Shown here piece after piece: positions 6,999 through 14,908 of a stretch of 23,770 bases of DNA (the stretch's first letter is position 1; each line of letters starts with the position of its first letter). The stretch is taken from the NCBI GenBank assembly GCA_020024915.1, contig JAHHSZ010000014.1, positions 1 through 23,770 of the forward strand, read 5' to 3'. The position numbers and the translations under genes were made by a program. The DNA is from Fusobacterium sp. (GTDB taxonomy: Bacteria; Fusobacteriota; Fusobacteriia; Fusobacteriales; Fusobacteriaceae). Under the pieces are notes generated by a model, which worked only from the letters and a program-made list of their open reading frames with translations, was not told the origin of the DNA and searched no databases.

Positions 6999-8717
6999 AT
7001 GTATTGGGAATATAGTTCACTACCTCAATCTCTAATTGAAACTAAGGCTGTACAATGGAAAAAAAGTAAGATACTAACTACCTTATTACTCAATAGAGGA
7101 TTTTCTGATGAAAAGAGTGTTAATGAATTTATAAGTCCTAAAATTTCTGACTTCAGAGATCCTTTTAAATTTGAAAAGATGGCTAGTGTAGTAGAAAAGA
7201 TATTAGAAAAAAGAGAGAAGAATGAAAAGATCTTCATCTATGGAGATTATGATGTAGACGGAATTACAGCTGCAGTTTTTTTAGTGAAAGTATTTAGTGA
7301 GATAGGAATAGACGTTGACTATTATATTCCTAACAGAATGGAAGAAGGCTATGGCTTGGATAAAAAAGCTATAGACTTTATGAAAAAGAGAAACTGTAAG
7401 CTTGTAATAACAGTGGATACAGGTGTAAACTCTATTGAAGATGTAAGATATGCTAATTCTTTGGGAATAGAGGTGATAATAACTGATCATCATAAGTCAA
7501 TAAAAGAGGATGAAGATGATGAGTTGTTATTGCTCAATCCTAAATTGAGTGACACATATGAGTTTAAATTTTTATCCGGTGCTGGAGTAGCCTTAAAGGT
7601 GGCACAGGGAGTTTATTTAAAATTAGAGTCTGATTTGAATAAATTGTATCAATATATGGATATAGTAATGATTGGAACAGTTGCTGATGTAGTTCCTATG
7701 ATTGATGAAAATAGAATTATAATAAAAGAGGGATTAAAGGCATTAAAACAAACAAAAGTTAAGGGGCTTATGTATCTTTTAAAATATTTGAAATTTCAAT
7801 CTAAGGATTTAAATACAACAGATGTAAGTTACTTTATCTCTCCGTTGATAAACTCTTTGGGAAGAATTGGTATCTCAAAAATTGGAGCAGATTTTTTCTT
7901 GAAAAATGATGAGTTTGAAATCTATAATATTATAGAGGAGATGAAAAAATCAAATAAGAAGAGAAGAGAACTAGAGAAAAACATATATGATGAAGCAGAC
8001 TATAAAATAAGAAAAATGCAAAAAAATGAGGGTAGATGTGCATTTTTATACTCTGAGAAGTGGCATTCTGGTGTAATTGGAGTGGTGTCATCAAGGTTGA
8101 GTGTAAAATACAATATGCCTGTAGCTTTAATAGCAGTGAAAGATGGAGTTGGAAAAGCTTCATGTAGAAGTGTAAAGGGTATAAGTGTGTTCAATATTTT
8201 TCAAGATATGAAAGATAAGCTTGTAAGATTTGGGGGGCATGATTTAGCTTCAGGGTTCATAGTAAAACAGAGTAAATTAAAGGAAGTTGAAAAGATTTTT
8301 AAAGAGAAGATTGGAAAATTAAAGGCAGAAGAGGAAAAGAAAATTTTAAAAATAGATATGAAGTACTCAATAGAAAATATTGATGATAAAATATTTGATG
8401 CTATGGAAAGTATGGCTCCATTTGGATTAGAGAATTCATATCCACTATTTTTGGATGAAGATCTCTCTTTTGAATATATAAAAAAATTTGGAGTGAATGA
8501 TAGACATTTTAATGGTATAATTGTAAAAAATGGAAAAAAATACCATATGGTTGCCTTTGATTTAGGTCATAAAATAAATGAGATAGAGTCAAAAATTCAA
8601 AAATTTGATATAGTCTACTATCCTGAAAAGGTTTATTATAAAGGAGAGGAGATCATGCAAATAAGAATTAAAGATATAAAAATAAAAGATGACTTTTATG
8701 AAATTTTTACTAAATAG
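6999..8717 (+). CDS. recJ: Single-stranded-DNA-specific exonuclease RecJ
   Basis: RecJ is a 5'-3' single-strand DNA exonuclease used in recombinational and mismatch repair. The 572-residue length matches the family (E. coli 577). The DHH superfamily motifs are in order: DYDVDG (83-88), VDTG (139-142), DHH (163-165) and GTVADVVP (226-233). The DHHA1 motif FGGHDLASGF lies near residues 410-420, and a C-terminal oligonucleotide-binding-type region follows. The start is 7 bases after the rbfA stop, with only AAGGA inside the rbfA end as ribosome site, suggesting coupled translation. In many Firmicutes a shorter DHH protein (NrnA) and truB follow rbfA; here a full-length RecJ holds that position and truB is absent. 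Confidence 0.94.
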   Translation: MYWEYSSLPQSLIETKAVQWKKSKILTTLLLNRGFSDEKSVNEFISPKISDFRDPFKFEKMASVVEKILEKREKNEKIFIYGDYDVDGITAAVFLVKVFSEIGIDVDYYIPNRMEEGYGLDKKAIDFMKKRNCKLVITVDTGVNSIEDVRYANSLGIEVIITDHHKSIKEDEDDELLLLNPKLSDTYEFKFLSGAGVALKVAQGVYLKLESDLNKLYQYMDIVMIGTVADVVPMIDENRIIIKEGLKALKQTKVKGLMYLLKYLKFQSKDLNTTDVSYFISPLINSLGRIGISKIGADFFLKNDEFEIYNIIEEMKKSNKKRRELEKNIYDEADYKIRKMQKNEGRCAFLYSEKWHSGVIGVVSSRLSVKYNMPVALIAVKDGVGKASCRSVKGISVFNIFQDMKDKLVRFGGHDLASGFIVKQSKLKEVEKIFKEKIGKLKAEEEKKILKIDMKYSIENIDDKIFDAMESMAPFGLENSYPLFLDEDLSFEYIKKFGVNDRHFNGIIVKNGKKYHMVAFDLGHKINEIESKIQKFDIVYYPEKVYYKGEEIMQIRIKDIKIKDDFYEIFTK

Positions 8718-8732
8718 ATTTAAGGAGGAACA

Positions 8733-10019
8733 ATGAAACACGAATTAAAAAAAGTTGCAAATTCTGCAGTTGAGATAAAAATCACTCTTACTGCTGAAGA
8801 AGTAAAACCAGTAAAAGAGGAGGTTTTAAAAGAGCTATCTAAAAAAGTAGAAGTTCCAGGATTTAGAAAAGGGCATGTACCTGTAAGTACTGTGGAAACT
8901 CAATTTAAAGCTGCAGTAAAAGAAGAGGTAACTGATAAAGTTTTACACAAATACTATGAAGAAGTAATAAAAGCTGAAAAAATAGTGCCAATCAGCTATA
9001 TAAACAATGTAAAAGCTAACTTAGGAGATGACTTTGAAGTAACATTTACTGTAGATGTATATCCAGAAGTAACTTTAGGAGAGTATAAAGGATTAGAAGT
9101 AGAAAAAGAAACTTTTGAAATGACTCCAGAAAAATTAGATGCTGAGATCAAATTGATGGTAAACAGCAAATCTAAATTAGAAGAAACAGAAGCTGAATAC
9201 AAAGCTAAAATGGGAGACACTGTAGATTTAGCATTTGAAGGATTTGTTGATGGTGTAGCATTTGAAGGTGGAAAAGCTGACTCTCACGTATTAAAATTAG
9301 GATCAAAAATGTTCATAGACAACTTTGAAGATCAATTAGTAGGATATGAAGCTGGACAAGAAGGAGAAGTAAATGTAACTTTCCCTGCTGAGTACCACGC
9401 AGAAAATTTAGCTGGAAAACCTGCTGTATTTAAAGTAAAAATCAACAGCATTAAAAAATTAGTAACTCCTGAGTTAAACGATGAGTTAGCAAAAGAGTTT
9501 GGATTTGAAAATGTTGAAGATATGAAAGCTAAAACAGAAGAGAGAATCAAATCTAGAGAAGAAGCAAGAGTTAAAAACGAGTACGTTGGAAAATTATTAG
9601 AGAAAATTTCTGCAACAAGTACTGTTGAAATTCCTGTATCAATGATAGCTTCTGAAGTAAAGGCTAGAATATCTGAAATGGAACAACAATTAGCAGCTCA
9701 AGGAATTGGATTCGATATGTACTTACAAATGACTGGAATGGATAGAGCTAAATTAGAAGCTCAAATAGCCCCAATGGCAGCTGGAAAGGTAAAAGCTGAC
9801 TTAATTCTTGAAGCTATAGCAAAAGCCGAGAACTTAGAAGTTTCTGAAGATGAAGTAAAAGAAAAAATGACTGAAATAGCTAAAATGTATGGAATGGATA
9901 GAGCTAAATTAGAAGAAGAGTTAAACAAACACAACAACTATGATAACTTTAAAATGACTGTTAAAGGTGAATGTTTAATGCAAAAAGCTATTGATGTAAT
10001 AGTAAATAATGCAAAATAA
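8733..10019 (+). CDS. tig: Trigger factor (ribosome-associated chaperone, peptidyl-prolyl isomerase)
   Basis: Trigger factor docks at the ribosome exit tunnel and shields nascent chains. The 428-residue protein has the ribosome-binding domain with GFRKG (43-47), an FKBP-type prolyl isomerase domain (about 160-241), and a long helical C-terminal chaperone domain. AAGGAGG lies shortly before ATG 8733. It follows recJ by 15 bases and so appears to be the last gene of the nusA operon. A strong hairpin follows, then clpP; tig-clpP-clpX-lon order is widespread. Codon use is noticeably uniform, with many GCT, AAA and GAA codons, as expected for a highly expressed gene. Confidence 0.97.
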   Translation: MKHELKKVANSAVEIKITLTAEEVKPVKEEVLKELSKKVEVPGFRKGHVPVSTVETQFKAAVKEEVTDKVLHKYYEEVIKAEKIVPISYINNVKANLGDDFEVTFTVDVYPEVTLGEYKGLEVEKETFEMTPEKLDAEIKLMVNSKSKLEETEAEYKAKMGDTVDLAFEGFVDGVAFEGGKADSHVLKLGSKMFIDNFEDQLVGYEAGQEGEVNVTFPAEYHAENLAGKPAVFKVKINSIKKLVTPELNDELAKEFGFENVEDMKAKTEERIKSREEARVKNEYVGKLLEKISATSTVEIPVSMIASEVKARISEMEQQLAAQGIGFDMYLQMTGMDRAKLEAQIAPMAAGKVKADLILEAIAKAENLEVSEDEVKEKMTEIAKMYGMDRAKLEEELNKHNNYDNFKMTVKGECLMQKAIDVIVNNAK

Positions 10020-10033
10020 TTAATTTAAAACAT

Positions 10034-10057
10034 AGGAAGCAGATTTTTCTGCTTCCT
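10034..10057 (+). terminator. Hairpin terminator/attenuator after tig
   Basis: AGGAAGCAGA (10034-10043) pairs perfectly with TCTGCTTCCT (10048-10057) around a TTTT loop. The following sequence, TATACC, is not a real U-run, so termination may be partial or the hairpin may mainly protect the message 3' end. Confidence 0.6.
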
Positions 10058-10070
10058 TATACCATTAAAA

Positions 10071-10122
10071 TTAAATGAATAGTTAAGAGATAAATAATTT
10101 GATTTTTTAACTATTTATTTAA
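10071..10122 (+). promoter_or_regulatory. Long AU-rich inverted repeat abutting the clpP ribosome site
   Basis: TTAAATGAATAGTTAA (10071-10086) and TTAACTATTTATTTAA (10107-10122) form a 16-pair stem with one G-U. In RNA the stem can extend inward five more pairs (10087-10091 with 10102-10106), two of them G-U. The GGGAGG ribosome site begins at the very next base (10123) and ATG follows at 10136. The G-U pairs all have G on the left arm, which fits an RNA structure better than a DNA operator. It could act as a thermosensor-like element, a weak terminator or an operator. No clear -35/-10 pair was found in 10058-10135. Confidence 0.5.
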
Positions 10123-10135
10123 GGGAGGTAAAAAA

Positions 10136-10711
10136 ATGTATAATCCAACTGTTATAGAGAGTAATGGTAGGTCAGAGAGAGCTTACGATATATACTCAAG
10201 ACTTTTAAAAGATAGAATAATATTTTTAGGAACAGAGATAGATGATAATGTTGCAAATGCTATAGTGGCTCAACTTTTATTTTTGGAAGCTGAAGATCCT
10301 GAGAAAGATATAATAATGTATATAAACAGTCCTGGTGGAGTGGTGACTGCTGGAATGGCTATATATGATACAATGAACTATATAAAACCGGATATTCAAA
10401 CTGTATGTATAGGTCAAGCAGCAAGTATGGGAGCATTATTGTTAACTGCAGGAGCAAAAGGAAAGAGATTTGCTCTTGAGCATTCAAGAATAATGATACA
10501 CCAACCATTAGGTGGAGCAAGAGGACAAGCTACAGATATAGAAATCCAAGCAAAAGAGATATTGAAAATGAAAGAGATGTTATCACAGATTTTAGCAGAT
10601 GCTAGTGGTAAAGATGTTGAACAAATATTAAAAGATACTGAAAGAGATAACTATATGTCAGCACAGGAAGCTGTTGAGTATGGATTAATTGATCAAGTAT
10701 TTAAAAAGTAG
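10136..10711 (+). CDS. clpP: ATP-dependent Clp protease proteolytic subunit ClpP
   Basis: ClpP is the barrel-shaped serine peptidase that degrades proteins fed to it by ClpX or ClpA/C. The 191-residue length is normal. The catalytic triad is visible as S97 in GQAASMGA, H122 in IMIHQPLGG and D171 in the DTERDNYMSAQEA region. The N-terminus is short, with little propeptide, and contains RAYDIYSRLL, which forms the axial region. GGGAGG lies 7 bases before ATG 10136. clpX follows 14 bases downstream, so the two partners are made together. The preceding inverted repeat is a likely control element. Confidence 0.98.
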   Translation: MYNPTVIESNGRSERAYDIYSRLLKDRIIFLGTEIDDNVANAIVAQLLFLEAEDPEKDIIMYINSPGGVVTAGMAIYDTMNYIKPDIQTVCIGQAASMGALLLTAGAKGKRFALEHSRIMIHQPLGGARGQATDIEIQAKEILKMKEMLSQILADASGKDVEQILKDTERDNYMSAQEAVEYGLIDQVFKK

Positions 10712-10725
10712 AAAGGAGAAGAAAG

Positions 10726-11961
10726 ATGAGTAAAAAAGCAAGATGTTCTTTCTGCGGAAGCACTGAAGATGAAGTATCAAAATTATTTAGTGGGATAGAT
10801 GGAGCACTTATATGTGATAGATGTATTGAGAGTTGTTCAGATATTTTAGAACTTTCAAAAGAACATATAAAAACAGCAATACCAGAAGAATTGTTAGAGG
10901 AAACATTACTTACACCAAAAGAGATAAAAGAGAAATTGGACGAGTATGTAATAGGACAGGATGAGACAAAAAAAATTCTTGCAGTTGCAGTGTATAACCA
11001 CTATAAGAGAATTTTAGATAGTGTGGAGAGATCTGATGAAAATAGTGTAGAATTACAAAAATCAAATGTTTTATTGATAGGTCCTACTGGATCAGGAAAA
11101 ACTCTTCTTGCACAAACACTTGCAAGAAGTTTAAAAGTTCCTTTTGCAATAGCTGATGCAACAACACTTACAGAAGCTGGATATGTGGGAGATGATGTGG
11201 AAAATGTTTTAGTCAGATTACTACAAGCAGCTGATTATGATGTAGATGCAGCAGAGAGAGGAATTATATATATAGATGAAATAGATAAGATTGCGAGAAA
11301 GTCTGAAAATGTTTCAATAACAAGAGATGTTTCAGGAGAAGGAGTCCAACAATCTCTTCTAAAAATAATCGAAGGAACAAGATCTCAAGTTCCACCTCAA
11401 GGTGGAAGAAAACATCCAAATCAAGAGCTAATAGAGATAGATACAAGTAATATATTATTTATTGTAGGTGGAGCTTTTGAAGGATTGGAAAAAGTTATAA
11501 AATCTAGAACAAATAAGAAAGTAATTGGTTTTGGAGCTGATATTTCAAAAGAGAAAGAAGAGAGAGTTGGAGAGGTATTTGCCAAAGTTTTACCAGAAGA
11601 CTTAGTAAAACAGGGAATTATACCTGAACTTGTAGGTAGATTACCAATAATAACAACTCTTAAAGACTTAGATGAAAATGCCTTAATAAAGATATTAACA
11701 GAACCTAAAAATGCAATAGTTAAGCAGTATAAAAAACTTTTTGATCTTGAAGGGGTAGAGCTAGAGTTCACTCCAGAAGCGTTAAAAAGAATAGCACAGT
11801 TAGCTTTAGAGAGAAGAATAGGAGCAAGAGGATTGCGAGCTATTATAGAACAAACAATGTTGGAACTTATGTACGAAGTACCTTCAGATGAAGATATTTC
11901 AAGGGTAATAATTGGTGAAGATGCAATTCTTGATTCAACTAAAGCTATAATAGAAAAGTAA
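10726..11961 (+). CDS. clpX: ATP-dependent Clp protease ATP-binding subunit ClpX
   Basis: ClpX is the AAA+ unfoldase that recognises substrates and threads them into ClpP. The 411-residue protein has the N-terminal zinc-binding domain (C7, C10, C30, C33), Walker A GPTGSGKT (119-126), the pore loop GYVG (152-155), Walker B with DEID (184-187) and the RKH loop (228-230). The ClpP-docking IGF triplet (267-269) is also intact, so it should pair with the ClpP encoded just upstream. An AAAGGAG-type site precedes ATG 10726. The C-terminal AAA small domain with RRIGARGLRAI is complete. Confidence 0.98.
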   Translation: MSKKARCSFCGSTEDEVSKLFSGIDGALICDRCIESCSDILELSKEHIKTAIPEELLEETLLTPKEIKEKLDEYVIGQDETKKILAVAVYNHYKRILDSVERSDENSVELQKSNVLLIGPTGSGKTLLAQTLARSLKVPFAIADATTLTEAGYVGDDVENVLVRLLQAADYDVDAAERGIIYIDEIDKIARKSENVSITRDVSGEGVQQSLLKIIEGTRSQVPPQGGRKHPNQELIEIDTSNILFIVGGAFEGLEKVIKSRTNKKVIGFGADISKEKEERVGEVFAKVLPEDLVKQGIIPELVGRLPIITTLKDLDENALIKILTEPKNAIVKQYKKLFDLEGVELEFTPEALKRIAQLALERRIGARGLRAIIEQTMLELMYEVPSDEDISRVIIGEDAILDSTKAIIEK

Positions 11962-11978
11962 AAATGGAGGGATGACTA

Positions 11979-14285
11979 ATGAGTAAAACATTATTCTTAC
12001 CTACTAGGGATTTAATAGTTTTCCCAGGGATAGTAACCCCTCTTTATGTAGGTAGGGTAAAGAGTATAAATACACTTGAAGTTGCAGTAAGTAGCAAGAG
12101 TAAATTAGTACTTGGAATGCAAAAGGATCCAACAAATGAGGAACCAAATTTAGAGAAAGACATATACAAGATTGGTGTTGTAGCTAATATATTACAGATA
12201 GTTAAGATGCCAAATAATAATATAAAAGTTTTGATAGAAGCAGAAGAGAGAGTGGAGATAAATTCTATTACACTTGAAGAGGAAGTCTATAGAGCTGAAT
12301 ATAAAGTGTTGAAGTGTATAAATGGAGCTACAAAAGAAGTTGAAGCGGTGTATAGAAAAGTATTGGGACTATTTGAAAAATACATAGGACTTACTGGAAA
12401 AGTTTCATCAGAATTGTTGGTAAACTTAAAAGGCATAAAAAATATAAATAGTGCTTTAGATGTAATTGCAGCAAATATTCCACTAAAAAGTGAGAAAAAA
12501 CAGGAGCTATTGGAAAATTTAGATGTAACTGAGAGAGGAATAAAGATATTAGAGGTTTTGACCTCTGAAATGGAAATAGTTTCATTGGAGAAGAAAATAG
12601 ATGACAAAGTAAAAGCTAAGATGAATGAGGCCCAGAAAAATTACTTCATAAAAGAGAAAATAAATGCTATGAAAGAGGAATTGGGAGATTATTCACAAGA
12701 TGATGATATGCTTGAATTAGTTGAAAAAGTAAAGAAAGCAAGACTTCCAAAGAATATAAAAGGTAAAGTTGACAGTGAAATGAAAAAATTAGCTAAAATG
12801 CCTCCTTTTTCAGCAGAAGCAACAGTTTCAAGGAATTATATTGAGACAGTTATAGAGTTACCTTGGGAAAAATCAACTAAAGATATAGTTGATTTAAGAA
12901 AAGCTAGTGAAATTTTAGAGAGGGATCACTATGGATTAAAAGATGCTAAAAGTAAGGTATTAGACTTTTTGGCAGTTAAAAAATTAAATCCTAACATGAA
13001 TGGAAGTATACTATGTTTTGCAGGACCTCCTGGAATAGGAAAAACATCTCTAGTAAAATCAATAGCAGATGCAATGGGAAGAAAGTTTGTGAGAGTGTCT
13101 TTAGGTGGAGTAAGAGATGAAGCTGAGATAAGAGGACATAGAAGAACTTATATTGGTTCTATGCCAGGAAAACTTATAAAGGCAATAAAGGAAGCTGGGA
13201 CGAAAAATCCAGTAATATTATTAGATGAGATAGATAAGATGTCAAATGATTATAAAGGAGATCCAGCTTCAGCAATGTTAGAGGTGTTAGATCCAGAGCA
13301 AAATAGCCATTTTGAAGATCACTATATAGATATGCCTTTTGATCTATCAAAAGTATTCTTTGTAGCAACAGCAAATGATCTGAGAACTATATCAGCTCCG
13401 TTGAGAGATAGAATGGAGATAGTAAATATCTCTTCATACACAGAGTTTGAGAAACTGCATATAGCTCAAAAATATCTAGTAAAACAGGCTAAAGAGGAAA
13501 GTGGTTTAAAGAATATAGAGCTGATACTATCAGATAATGTAATTTTGAAGATAATTGATGAGTATACTAGAGAAGCTGGAGTGAGAAATTTAAAGAGAGA
13601 GATAATAACTCTGTGTAGAAAAGTAGCAAGAGAAGTAGTAGAAGAAAACAAGAAAAAGATTGTTGTAAGAACTAATACATTGGAAAAATATTTAGGTAAG
13701 CCTAAATTTAGACCAGAGAAACAAAAGGGAAAAATCCCTAAATTAGGAGTTGTAAATGGATTAGCTTGGACATCAGTGGGAGGAGTAACTCTAGAAGTTC
13801 AAGGTGTATCTATACCTGGAAAAGGGGAGATCTCTCTAACTGGAACATTGGGAAATGTAATGAAGGAATCTGCACAAGTTGCTTACACATTTGTAAAAGC
13901 TAATATTGATAAATATAAACCCAAACAAGAGGATTTCTTTGAGAAAAGAGGAATACACTTACACTTCCCAGAGGGAGCAACACCAAAAGATGGACCTTCT
14001 GCTGGAATAACAATAACTTCTGCTATAATCTCTGTATTAACAGGTAGAAAAATTAGACAGGATATAGCAATGACTGGAGAGATAACAATAACTGGTGAAG
14101 TTTTAGCAATAGGTGGAGTAAAAGAGAAGGTAATAGGGGCACACAGAGCTGGAATTAGAGAGGTAATTTTACCAGAAGATAATAGAATAGATAAAGATGA
14201 GATCCCAGCAGAGATAGCAAAAGAGATGAAGATACATTTTGCTACTACTTATGAAGATGTAGAGAAGCTAGTTTTTGCTGAATAG
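11979..14285 (+). CDS. lon: ATP-dependent protease Lon (LonA type)
   Basis: Lon is a homo-oligomeric AAA+ serine protease that removes damaged and regulatory proteins. The 768-residue chain has the N-terminal substrate-binding domain (about 1-200), a coiled linker, Walker A GPPGIGKT (349-356), DEID (416-419) and a C-terminal protease domain. The catalytic dyad is S674 in PKDGPSAG and K717 in GGVKEKVIGA; their spacing of 43 equals that of the E. coli S679/K722 pair. GGAGG lies before ATG 11979, 17 bases after clpX. It shares the clpP operon, so Clp and Lon levels are probably set together. Confidence 0.98.
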   Translation: MSKTLFLPTRDLIVFPGIVTPLYVGRVKSINTLEVAVSSKSKLVLGMQKDPTNEEPNLEKDIYKIGVVANILQIVKMPNNNIKVLIEAEERVEINSITLEEEVYRAEYKVLKCINGATKEVEAVYRKVLGLFEKYIGLTGKVSSELLVNLKGIKNINSALDVIAANIPLKSEKKQELLENLDVTERGIKILEVLTSEMEIVSLEKKIDDKVKAKMNEAQKNYFIKEKINAMKEELGDYSQDDDMLELVEKVKKARLPKNIKGKVDSEMKKLAKMPPFSAEATVSRNYIETVIELPWEKSTKDIVDLRKASEILERDHYGLKDAKSKVLDFLAVKKLNPNMNGSILCFAGPPGIGKTSLVKSIADAMGRKFVRVSLGGVRDEAEIRGHRRTYIGSMPGKLIKAIKEAGTKNPVILLDEIDKMSNDYKGDPASAMLEVLDPEQNSHFEDHYIDMPFDLSKVFFVATANDLRTISAPLRDRMEIVNISSYTEFEKLHIAQKYLVKQAKEESGLKNIELILSDNVILKIIDEYTREAGVRNLKREIITLCRKVAREVVEENKKKIVVRTNTLEKYLGKPKFRPEKQKGKIPKLGVVNGLAWTSVGGVTLEVQGVSIPGKGEISLTGTLGNVMKESAQVAYTFVKANIDKYKPKQEDFFEKRGIHLHFPEGATPKDGPSAGITITSAIISVLTGRKIRQDIAMTGEITITGEVLAIGGVKEKVIGAHRAGIREVILPEDNRIDKDEIPAEIAKEMKIHFATTYEDVEKLVFAE

Positions 14286-14302
14286 TGATGGGTGAGGTAA
14301 TT

Positions 14303-14896
14303 ATGAAGATAAAACAGGCTGAATTTATAAAATCTGCAGTTTATGAAAAAGATTATCCAGCAGAATTAAATAATATAGAATTTGCCTTTGTAGGGCGTTC
14401 TAATGTTGGAAAATCTTCTCTTATAAATAGTATAACAGGAAGAAAAAAATTAGCAAAAACAAGTAAAACACCTGGAAGAACACAACTTATAAACTATTTT
14501 AAGGTAAATAATGAGTTCTATATAGTTGACCTACCTGGATATGGTTTTGCAAAAGTACCTAAAGAGATGAAAGCTGAATGGGGAAAAACAATGGAGAGAT
14601 ATGTAGCAAGTAATCGTAAAAAACTTGTGTTCGTTCTGTTGGATATTAGAAGAGTACCAAGTGAAGAGGATATTGAGATGCTTGTATGGTTAGATCACCA
14701 CGATATACCATTCAAAATAATCTTTACAAAGATAGATAAAGTTTCAAATAATGAGAAATTTAAGTGTTTAAAGGATATAAAAAAGAAGATTGAGTTTCAT
14801 AATGAGGATGTTTTTTATCACTCTTCACTTAATGATACTGGAAAAGAAGATATTTTAAATTATATAGAGTCTCTTTTAAATAAAGAGGAAATTTAA
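14303..14896 (+). CDS. engB: Ribosome biogenesis GTP-binding protein EngB (YihA/YsxC)
   Basis: EngB is an essential small GTPase needed for 50S subunit assembly. The 197-residue product from ATG 14303 matches B. subtilis YsxC (195). The G motifs are GRSNVGKS (31-38), threonine T60 in TPGRT (switch I), DLPGYG (76-81) and TKID (142-145). The start at 14303 is chosen because GTGAGG lies about 5 bases upstream and the protein then begins MKIKQAEFI. GTG 14285 and ATG 14288 would add only six or five residues and overlap or touch the lon stop. The gene sits 17 bases after lon and 12 before valS. Confidence 0.95.
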   Translation: MKIKQAEFIKSAVYEKDYPAELNNIEFAFVGRSNVGKSSLINSITGRKKLAKTSKTPGRTQLINYFKVNNEFYIVDLPGYGFAKVPKEMKAEWGKTMERYVASNRKKLVFVLLDIRRVPSEEDIEMLVWLDHHDIPFKIIFTKIDKVSNNEKFKCLKDIKKKIEFHNEDVFYHSSLNDTGKEDILNYIESLLNKEEI

Positions 14897-14908
14897 GAGG
14901 AGGAGTAA

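Noticed and set aside
8231..8236. G6 run in recJ as a phase-variation tract
   Set aside because: It encodes the conserved FGGH motif, is short, and a housekeeping repair gene is an unlikely phase-variable target.
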